Positions 8,034 through 13,278 of a stretch of 13,278 nucleotides of DNA are shown in pieces. The notes under the pieces are model-generated. The model was not told where the DNA came from. It searched no databases and saw only the letters and a list, made by a program, of their open reading frames with translations. Numbering within the stretch: the stretch's first letter is position 1; each line of letters starts with the position of its first letter. Position numbers and translations under genes: made by a program. The stretch is from NCBI GenBank assembly GCA_016926925.1, contig JAFGNQ010000039.1, positions 1 through 13,278 of the forward strand, read 5' to 3'. The DNA is from Candidatus Aminicenantota bacterium (GTDB taxonomy: Bacteria > Acidobacteriota > Aminicenantia > Aminicenantales > Aminicenantaceae).

Positions 8034-8867
8034 TCAGCTTAGTATTTCCATACTTATATCCAAAGAAGCGTAAGAATGAGTCAATTGGCCGACGGATATA
8101 AAATTCACTCCGGTAGCCGCAATTTCTTTGATTCTGGACAGCTGGGCGTTACCCGAAGCTTCCAGGGGGATTCTTCCTCCGACCAATACCACCGCGCGTT
8201 TCATGTCCCCGGTGGACATATTGTCGAGCATGATCATATCCACATCGCACCGAATGGCTTCCCGGACTTCTTCAAGACTCGTGGTCTCGACCTCGATTTT
8301 AACACCAAGAGGACCCTTCTCCCTGGCTTTTATTACAGCCTCGGTGATGCTGCCCACAATCTTGAGATGGTTATCCTTGATTAGGATCATATCTGACAGG
8401 TTGAGGCGATGGTTCCGCCCTCCCCCCACTTTCACGGCATATTTCTCCAGAACCCGCAGAGAAGGGGTCGTTTTCCTCGTATCCAGTATTTTGGTCTCAT
8501 AGCCTTCTAAAGCACGAACGTAATGCCTGGTCAACGTTGCGATCCCCGACATCCTCTGGAGGAAATTGAGGGCTGTTCTCTCTCCCATGAGCAGAGAGAT
8601 CGAGTTCCCGCACAGACAAGCCAGTTTATCCCCTCTGCGGATATCGGAACCGTCTTCCTCCTTTTTTTCAAAATGAATGGCCGGATCTATCCGAGCGAAA
8701 ACTCTGCGAACTACATCGATCCCGGCTAGTACGCCATCGTCTTTGGCCAGAAAAACCGCTCGCGACACCGAATCTTTCGGAAGGATGTTTTCGGAGGTGA
8801 TGTCACCATTCGGCATATCTTCTCTGAGGGCTGCCTCGATGATGGGATCGAGATCTTCTATTTTCAT
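8034..8867 (-). CDS. nadC: Nicotinate-nucleotide pyrophosphorylase (quinolinate phosphoribosyltransferase)
   Basis: A 277-residue cytoplasmic enzyme converting quinolinate and PRPP to nicotinate mononucleotide, CO2 and pyrophosphate. The N-terminal domain has ALREDMPNGDITSENIL (13-29) and ERTALNFLQRMSGIAT (96-111). The barrel carries the active-site blocks DTRKTTPSLR (129-138), KVGGGRNHR (146-154) and LIKDNHL (162-168), then VEVE-like and MLDNMS segments. Length is near the usual 280-290. It is first in a unit with nadB; the two enzymes act at the ends of the aspartate-to-NaMN route, with NadA between them. The ATG at 8865-8867 has no Shine-Dalgarno, and a strong promoter ends only 8 bases upstream, so the message is probably leaderless. 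Confidence 0.97.
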   Translation of the reverse strand: MKIEDLDPIIEAALREDMPNGDITSENILPKDSVSRAVFLAKDDGVLAGIDVVRRVFARIDPAIHFEKKEEDGSDIRRGDKLACLCGNSISLLMGERTALNFLQRMSGIATLTRHYVRALEGYETKILDTRKTTPSLRVLEKYAVKVGGGRNHRLNLSDMILIKDNHLKIVGSITEAVIKAREKGPLGVKIEVETTSLEEVREAIRCDVDMIMLDNMSTGDMKRAVVLVGGRIPLEASGNAQLSRIKEIAATGVNFISVGQLTHSYASLDISMEILS

Positions 8868-8875
8868 GAAGATTC

Positions 8876-8904
8876 ATTATAGTTTGTTAAATAATTCCCG
8901 TCAA
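8876..8904 (-). promoter_or_regulatory. Near-consensus promoter of nadC-nadB, predicted leaderless
   Basis: Minus strand: TTGACG (8899-8904, 5/6), a 17-base spacer (8882-8898) and a perfect TATAAT (8876-8881). With normal spacing transcription starts near 8869, about two bases before the nadC ATG. No ribosome-binding site fits in the transcript. Confidence 0.75.
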
Positions 8905-9031
8905 TCGACCGCATTCCGATTGAGTTGCCATGGAAAGCGGCAGGGTCTTCGATGAAAACGAACTTTAAAGAGTTCTTTGAATAGATAAGGGAATCACCCC
9001 GCATTCCTTCGGGACAACGAAAAAAGCCCTG

Positions 9032-9061
9032 TTGACAAAGGGAAACAAGTCTTTTACTAAT
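9032..9061 (+). promoter_or_regulatory. Promoter-like sequence for the UPF0104 gene
   Basis: A perfect TTGACA (9032-9037) is followed, after 18 bases, by ACTAAT (9056-9061, 4/6 to TATAAT), or after 17 bases by TACTAA (9055-9060). TACTAA is tandemly repeated at 9061-9066. Transcription would start near 9068, about five bases before the ATG at 9073, leaving no room for a Shine-Dalgarno. The -10 box is weak, so confidence is moderate. Confidence 0.45.
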
Positions 9062-9072
9062 ACTAAGCACAA

Positions 9073-10098
9073 ATGTCTGCAAGAAAGATCGCAACCCTTT
9101 TTGTTTCGGCGGCTATCTCTATCGCGCTTATCGCCTACCTTTCATCACGGGTCGAAGCCGACGACATCGTCCGGACCTTCAGTCGCATCCACTATCCGGC
9201 TCTTTTTTTGTTCATGACAATTTCCCTCCTTACCGCGGCGCTCAGGGCGCTCCGATATCAATGGCTTCTCCATCCCAGCCGCATCGGTTTCAAAAACATT
9301 TTTCTTGTAACCTTGATCCGCAACCTTTTCGTAGACCTGCTCCCCGCACGGATAGGCTCTCTCTCTTACGTTTATCTCTTGAACAAACGATTGAAATATC
9401 CCTTTGAGGAAGCGGCTTCGACTTTTGTGGTCGCCTTCGTGTTCGATTTCCTCACACTGAGCCCCTTTGTTGTCCTCTCCATCCTCATTGTCGGGCCCGG
9501 TTCCTCTTCCGTCACCGGGCCTCTATTCCTCGGCACAGCACTCATTTTCTTTTTACTCATCGCCCTCATCGTCTGGAAAATCATTCCCCTATCACGTCTG
9601 GCACTCAAGGTCTACAAGGCATTGCTGCAACTTTTGCATATGGACTCGAAAGACTGGGCTTTGAACTCCGCAGACAAACTCCAGACGACCATTACGACAC
9701 TCGACCAGATCCAGAAGAGAAAGATTCAGTGGCCGCTGTTCTTCCTCTCTCTCCTGCTCCGCCTCGGCAAATACGGATCCCTTTATGTGCTCCTCTTTGC
9801 ACTCCTTCACAGCCATGGACTGTCCTTTGAAAACTTGAGTTTTTGGAAGACCATCTTGGGGATCACAGGAGGGGAAATGACAGGAGCTCTCCCCATCAAA
9901 GGATTAGCCGGTTTCGGAACATGGGAATCGGGTTGGGCCGTGGCTTTCAGGTTGATGAAATTCGACCCGAGATTGTCCATCCTCTCCGGAATTGGAGTCC
10001 ATCTTATAACAAACCTCTACGAATACGCTTTGGGGATCTTCAGTATCATGATCCTTGCCTTTCCCTTCGTCGTCCGGAAAAAGCATAAGTCAAAGTAA
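9073..10098 (+). CDS. UPF0104/YbhN-type multi-pass membrane protein (lysylphosphatidylglycerol synthase TM-like, flippase-type)
   Basis: A 341-residue membrane protein with about seven to eight helices: near 7-24, 40-57, 75-90, 115-140, 150-172, 220-245, 258-295 and 303-333. It matches the family of the MprF membrane domain, AglD and YbhN. Characteristic points are RALRYQWLL (58-66), LLPARIGSLSYVYLL (89-103, at the family's PGR-G-E position) and GALPIKGLAGFGTWESGW (271-288, at the LP--GLGG-E position). It ends with a basic tail RKKHKSK. The soluble aminoacyl-transfer domain of MprF is absent, so it is not a lysyl-PG synthase; a lipid or lipid-linked intermediate transporter is an inference. 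Such genes often sit near glycosyltransferases, but here the neighbours are nadC (divergent) and tldD. The ATG is favoured because it precedes a short basic stretch and the first helix; there is no Shine-Dalgarno. Confidence 0.8.
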   Translation: MSARKIATLFVSAAISIALIAYLSSRVEADDIVRTFSRIHYPALFLFMTISLLTAALRALRYQWLLHPSRIGFKNIFLVTLIRNLFVDLLPARIGSLSYVYLLNKRLKYPFEEAASTFVVAFVFDFLTLSPFVVLSILIVGPGSSSVTGPLFLGTALIFFLLIALIVWKIIPLSRLALKVYKALLQLLHMDSKDWALNSADKLQTTITTLDQIQKRKIQWPLFFLSLLLRLGKYGSLYVLLFALLHSHGLSFENLSFWKTILGITGGEMTGALPIKGLAGFGTWESGWAVAFRLMKFDPRLSILSGIGVHLITNLYEYALGIFSIMILAFPFVVRKKHKSK

Positions 10099-10138
10099 CC
10101 CGCAATAAAAACGACATAGCAACCTTCCGTGTGAGATC

Positions 10139-10157
10139 CCATCAGATATCTGGATGG
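10139..10157. repeat. Near-perfect palindrome, possible operator
   Basis: CCATCAGATATCTGGATGG contains the perfect ten-base palindrome CAGATATCTG. With one extra G allowed as a bulge, the symmetry extends to CCATC/GATGG at the ends. It lies about 40 bases after the membrane-protein stop and 240 bases before tldD. No T run follows, so an intrinsic terminator is unlikely; a binding site for a dimeric regulator is possible. Confidence 0.4.
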
Positions 10158-10380
10158 CTCTCGCAATATCAGAATCCCAATAAAGAGTGAACCCATGAGC
10201 CTGAGGGGATGATTGCACTCAGTCCAGATTCATATTGTTGTCTCATTTTGAACATCCCGGTCTTCATTCATTTGATAAACCTGATGACCAAGACGGAACG
10301 GAGATATTATTGAGAATGCATATCCGACGGGAATTTTAAAAACCGCAGGCAAAGGGCTCGCAATATTATCCGTGTGCCCG

Positions 10381-10386
10381 TATAAT
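10381..10386 (+). promoter_or_regulatory. -10 box of the tldD-pmbA unit, very short leader predicted
   Basis: A perfect TATAAT ends nine bases before the ATG at 10396. The matching -35 region is poor (TCGCAA at 10358-10363, 3/6 with a 17-base spacer). Transcription would begin near 10393, three bases before the ATG. This makes the in-frame GTG at 10372 unlikely as a start, because it lies upstream of the -10 box. Confidence 0.55.
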
Positions 10387-10395
10387 TGTAAAAAA

Positions 10396-11832
10396 ATGAA
10401 AAAAGAAGACACACTCCCAATCCTGACATTCGAGGATCGCTTCGATCTTGACGATGACACCCTCCAAAAAATTCTCAATATAGCACTGTCGCAGGGGGGG
10501 GATTTTTCCGAAATTTATCTCGAATACAGAATCTACAGCTTCATAAACATGGAAGAAGACATCATAAAAGAAACCGCAGAAAGTATAAGCCTTGGCCTGG
10601 GAATTCGTGTCATATCCGGAGACAAAACAGGATATGGGTACACAAACGTCCCGTCCTTCGCCCGGATGAAAAAGGCCGCACTCACTGCAGCGTCCATCGC
10701 CTCCGGCAACCTCTCCCGCAGCGCAATCCCTTTTTCGCCGCAAATCTCATCGCAAAACGCTTACCCCATCCTCCAACCCGCTCACACAAAACCTCTGGAG
10801 GACAAGATATCGCTGGTCAAGAGGGCATATCTGGCAGCCCAAAAGTTTGACACAAGAGTGCATAGAATCAGAGCATCCCTCCTCGATCAAGCTCAGCATA
10901 TCCGGGTGGTCAACTCAGAAGGAATCTCGAGGAACGACGTGCGGCCTCTGATCAAGCTTGCCTGCCTGGCCGTCGCCGAAAAGGGAGGGAAACGGGAAGC
11001 CGGCTACTCCGGAGGCGGCGGAAGAGTCGGGCTTGAATATTTTCATGACAAACTCACCCCCGAAGAGATCGGAATCGAAGCAGTCAAAGAATCTCTTCAC
11101 CTCCTGGAGGCACACTTGCCTCCGGCCGGCGAAATGCCCGTAGTTCTCGCCCCCGGACACAGCGGCGTCCTGATTCACGAAGCTGTCGGCCATCTTCTGG
11201 AGGCGGATTTTAACCGCAAGAAAACATCCATCTTTTGGGATAAAATGGGCAAGCGGATCGCCCATCCGAACTTGAACATCTACGACGACCCTACCATCCC
11301 CTATTACCGCGGCTCCTACAACATCGACGATGAAGGGACGATCCCTAGGAAGACACCCCTTATTCTGGAGGGCAAGCTGGTAGGGCTCCTCCAGGATAAA
11401 CTGTCCGCCAAACTCATGAACGCGGCCGAAACAGGACATGGCCGGAGGCAGGACTACTCTTTTATCCCGATCCCGAGGATGAGCAACACATACATCGATA
11501 AAGGAGAATACGCGCCCGAAGAGATTGTCCGATCCGTCGACAAAGGTTTTTATGCGCTCAAATATCAAGGTGGGCAGGTTGAAGACTCGGGTAAGTTTAC
11601 CTTCTCTGTGAGCTCGGGTTATTTGATCGAGAACGGAAAACTGACCCAACCGGTCAAGCAGGCGACTCTCATTGGAACGAATATCGACATCCTGAACAAA
11701 ATTGAACGAATCGGATATGATCTTGAATTCGGACTCCAGACCGGAACTTGTGGTAAGGAGGGGCAGGCAGCGCCTGTAGCGGACGGATGCCCCACACTCA
11801 AAATCTCTCTAATGACAGTGGGAGGGCAGTGA
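10396..11832 (+). CDS. tldD: TldD, catalytic subunit of the TldD/TldE metalloprotease
   Basis: A 478-residue member of the modulator-of-DNA-gyrase peptidase family (U62/PmbA-TldD). The zinc-binding motif is HEAVGHLLEADFNRK beginning at H261, so H261, E262 and H265 form the HExxxH site. The following block includes GKRIAHPNLNIYDDPTIP and NIDDEGTIPRKTPLILEGKLVGLLQD, typical of TldD. Near the C-terminus CGKEGQAAPVADGCPTLKIS holds the family's conserved cysteine region. With TldE it forms a heterodimer that digests unfolded peptides and in known cases matures peptides such as microcin B17 or degrades the CcdA antitoxin; the substrate here is unknown. The ATG at 10396 is chosen over GTG at 10372 because a TATAAT lies between them. 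There is no Shine-Dalgarno. A run of eight G (10494-10501) at codons 33-36 stays in frame. The stop overlaps the pmbA start by one base. Confidence 0.95.
   Translation: MKKEDTLPILTFEDRFDLDDDTLQKILNIALSQGGDFSEIYLEYRIYSFINMEEDIIKETAESISLGLGIRVISGDKTGYGYTNVPSFARMKKAALTAASIASGNLSRSAIPFSPQISSQNAYPILQPAHTKPLEDKISLVKRAYLAAQKFDTRVHRIRASLLDQAQHIRVVNSEGISRNDVRPLIKLACLAVAEKGGKREAGYSGGGGRVGLEYFHDKLTPEEIGIEAVKESLHLLEAHLPPAGEMPVVLAPGHSGVLIHEAVGHLLEADFNRKKTSIFWDKMGKRIAHPNLNIYDDPTIPYYRGSYNIDDEGTIPRKTPLILEGKLVGLLQDKLSAKLMNAAETGHGRRQDYSFIPIPRMSNTYIDKGEYAPEEIVRSVDKGFYALKYQGGQVEDSGKFTFSVSSGYLIENGKLTQPVKQATLIGTNIDILNKIERIGYDLEFGLQTGTCGKEGQAAPVADGCPTLKISLMTVGGQ
11821..11825 (+). promoter_or_regulatory. Shine-Dalgarno deciding the pmbA start
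   Basis: GGAGG lies six bases before the ATG at 11832 and inside the last codons of tldD. The frame also opens at ATG 11787, which would add 15 residues without such a site and a 46-base overlap; the downstream ATG is therefore preferred. Confidence 0.8.
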
Positions 11833-13178
11833 TGCCGCGGATCAGCCAAAAGCGACCGCTCTCTGATCTAGCCGAAAGCCTCGTTTCAGCAGCAAGAGCA
11901 AATGGAGCCGATGAAGCGGAGGTTACAGTCCTTGAGATTTCCGAGTTCAATGTGGAAGTCAGACTTGGGGAGATCGAGAGCCTGACAGAAGCGGGCACGA
12001 GAAGCCTCAGCCTCAGGGTAATCAAAGACAAAAAAACAGCCTACACCTCTTCCTCGGACCTATCCAAGGCATCCCTTAAGAGATTGGTCGCAAACGCCGT
12101 AAAGCGAGCGGAGTTGGCCAATCCCGATACCTATTCGGGACTCCCCCGCTTTCAGAGGGATGAGGTAGATATCGAAGCCCTGAACCTTTTCGATCCCCGA
12201 ATCCCCGATCTCTCGCTTAAAGAAAAAATCGGCTTGGCCAAAGAGACGGAACGTCTGGGGCTTCAAGATCATAGAATCACAAATTCTCATGGCGCCAGCT
12301 TCGAGACCAGAGTAATGAAAACCGTCATCGCCAACTCCCTCGGATTGAGCCAGAATTATAAGGAAACATACTGCGGCCTCAGTCTCGGACTGCAAGCGGG
12401 AGAAACCGATACAAAAGTGGAAGATTTCTGGGCCTCAGCCAAACGGCAATTCAAAGAATTGGCCTCCCCTGAGGATATTGCCTCCAAATGCATCAAGAGA
12501 ACGGTTCGACAACTCCGTGCACGGAAAATTCCAACACAGAGAATCCCCGTGGTTTTTGAGCCGACCATGACTTCTTGGCTTTTGGGATTTCTCTTTGCCT
12601 GCGTCTCCGGGACCTCAATCTACCAAAAAACTTCTTTTTTGTCGGACAAGCTCGGAGAAAAGATCGCAGACAAGAATATATCCATCTATGATGACGGATT
12701 GCTCCCCGGATTGCTCGGGACAACTCCCTTCGATTCAGAAGGTGTTCCCACGAAGAAAACCGTCGTCATCGAAAAGGGAGTGCTCAAGAATTACCTCTGT
12801 AACACCTATGCCGCAAAAAAGCTCGGCCTGTCCTCTACCGGAAATGCCGACGGAACCGGTGTCGGCCCCCATAATTTTTATCTCGAGGCCGGCCTCACTT
12901 CCCCGGAAGAGATCATCGCCTCATTGGATAAAGGCTTGATCCTCATTCGAACCCTGGGTCACGGGCTCAACCCTATCACCGGTGATATATCCCGCGGGGC
13001 CTTCGGTCTCTGGGTCGAAAATGGTGAAATTCTCTTCCCGGTTTCCGAGATAACCGTATCCGGAAACCTGGGAAAAATCCTCCAGGGAATTGAATTGATC
13101 GGCAACGACCTCGAATTCCGTGGTCCTGTCAGCGGCCCGACTCTAAAAGTCAGGGAACTCACGATCGCAGGGACGTAA
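11832..13178 (+). CDS. pmbA: TldE/PmbA, partner subunit of TldD
   Basis: A 448-residue protein of the same family as TldD. The N-terminal half (about 1-200, ANGADEAEVTVLEISEFNVEVRLGEIESL and SLGLQAGE) matches the family's fold. The region equivalent to the TldD metal site reads VVFEPTMTSWLLGFLFACVS and has no HExxxH, as expected for the non-catalytic TldE. FDSEGVPTKKTVVIEKGVLKNYLCNTYAAKKLG, SSTGNADG and the C-terminal RGAFGLWVENGEI and GPTLKVREL blocks are classical PmbA. TGATG couples it to tldD, which fits equal synthesis of the two heterodimer subunits. Known roles of the family are peptide maturation and turnover; the local substrate is unidentified. Length is close to that of E. coli PmbA. 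Confidence 0.95.
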   Translation: MPRISQKRPLSDLAESLVSAARANGADEAEVTVLEISEFNVEVRLGEIESLTEAGTRSLSLRVIKDKKTAYTSSSDLSKASLKRLVANAVKRAELANPDTYSGLPRFQRDEVDIEALNLFDPRIPDLSLKEKIGLAKETERLGLQDHRITNSHGASFETRVMKTVIANSLGLSQNYKETYCGLSLGLQAGETDTKVEDFWASAKRQFKELASPEDIASKCIKRTVRQLRARKIPTQRIPVVFEPTMTSWLLGFLFACVSGTSIYQKTSFLSDKLGEKIADKNISIYDDGLLPGLLGTTPFDSEGVPTKKTVVIEKGVLKNYLCNTYAAKKLGLSSTGNADGTGVGPHNFYLEAGLTSPEEIIASLDKGLILIRTLGHGLNPITGDISRGAFGLWVENGEILFPVSEITVSGNLGKILQGIELIGNDLEFRGPVSGPTLKVRELTIAGT

Positions 13179-13242
13179 GAAGCATTGCCCGAAAACCTAA
13201 GTAAGGCTCGCCACCCAGAGTGAAAAATCGGTTTCATCCATA

Positions 13243-13264
13243 GCCCCGCTTCTACGGCCCCGCT
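13243..13264 (+). repeat. Short tandem direct repeat downstream of pmbA
   Basis: GCCCCGCT occurs at 13243-13250 and again at 13257-13264, a 14-base period with TCTACG between. The 100 bases after the pmbA stop contain no clear terminator; TGAAA/TTTCA at 13221-13236 is only a weak stem. The repeat may continue or be explained beyond the window edge. Confidence 0.4.
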
Positions 13265-13278
13265 CAATACCCTTGTAC

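Larger units (their letters stand above)
8868..9072. other. Divergent intergenic region between nadC and the flippase-like gene
   Basis: This 205-base stretch carries the nadC promoter on the left and the promoter-like signal of the rightward gene on the right. Between them lies an inverted repeat GAACT-6-AGTTC (8960-8975) with CTTTAAAG at its centre, a candidate operator. Only very short reading frames occur, such as a ten-codon frame from 8953. I see no RNA gene here. Confidence 0.6.
10099..10395. other. Intergenic region upstream of tldD
   Basis: The 297 bases between the membrane protein and tldD hold four things. There is a near-palindrome at 10139-10157. The ten-base sequence CTCGCAATAT occurs twice (10160-10169 and 10357-10366). 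A 34-codon frame at 10209-10313 has doubtful coding value. The tldD -10 box is at the right end. No clear terminator follows the upstream gene and no RNA gene is visible. Confidence 0.55.

Noticed and set aside
8953..8985. Ten-codon frame MKTNFKEFFE in the divergent region
   Set aside because: Too short, no ribosome-binding site, and it coincides with the inverted repeat that is better described as a possible operator.
9002..9012. CATTCCTTCGG shared with 7-17
   Set aside because: Eleven-base matches are expected by chance several times in a window of this size.
10372..10395. GTG start for tldD adding eight residues
   Set aside because: A perfect TATAAT lies between it and the ATG, there is no Shine-Dalgarno, and the extra residues are not family-like.
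10915..11649. 244-codon minus-strand frame opposite tldD
   Set aside because: Antisense to the catalytic half of tldD, which has all its family motifs; no independent support.
11787..11831. Upstream ATG for pmbA
   Set aside because: No ribosome-binding site and a long overlap with tldD; GGAGG supports the ATG at 11832.

Overview
The window holds ten protein-coding genes and no rRNA, tRNA, mobile element or CRISPR array that I can see. All ten are recognisable at family level. It looks like core chromosomal DNA from a bacterium of moderate GC content. Lipoprotein maturation genes, a GT87-type glycosyltransferase, de novo NAD synthesis from aspartate and a TldD/TldE pair fit a diderm-type lineage, perhaps deltaproteobacterial or acidobacterial/Aminicenantes-like. 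That placement rests on gene content and general protein appearance only, so confidence is low.

Left part, minus strand, read right to left: nadC and nadB (8867 to 6442) form a two-gene NAD unit. After a 199-base gap with its own promoter comes a tightly packed five-gene unit, ileS, lspA, lgt, rluD and a GT87 membrane glycosyltransferase (6242 to 71). Every junction there overlaps by 4 to 8 bases or is 2 bases apart. LspA and Lgt are two consecutive-acting enzymes of lipoprotein maturation (Lgt adds diacylglycerol, LspA then cuts the signal peptide). IleS and RluD serve translation and ribosome modification. A hairpin at 11-42 may end this transcript.

Right part, plus strand: a multi-pass UPF0104/YbhN-type membrane protein (9073-10098) is divergent from nadC. 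After a 297-base intergenic stretch, tldD and tldE/pmbA (10396-13178) overlap by one base and encode the two halves of the TldD/TldE zinc protease.

The most notable signal is not a new gene system but the starts of transcription units. nadC has a near-consensus sigma70-type promoter (TTGACG, 17-base spacer, TATAAT) whose -10 box ends 8 bases before the ATG. tldD has a TATAAT ending 9 bases before its ATG, and the flippase-like gene has a TTGACA at a similarly short distance. None of the three has a Shine-Dalgarno sequence, so they are predicted to be leaderless or nearly so. ileS, lgt and pmbA have usable Shine-Dalgarno motifs. I found no convincing undescribed defence, mobile or biosynthetic system.
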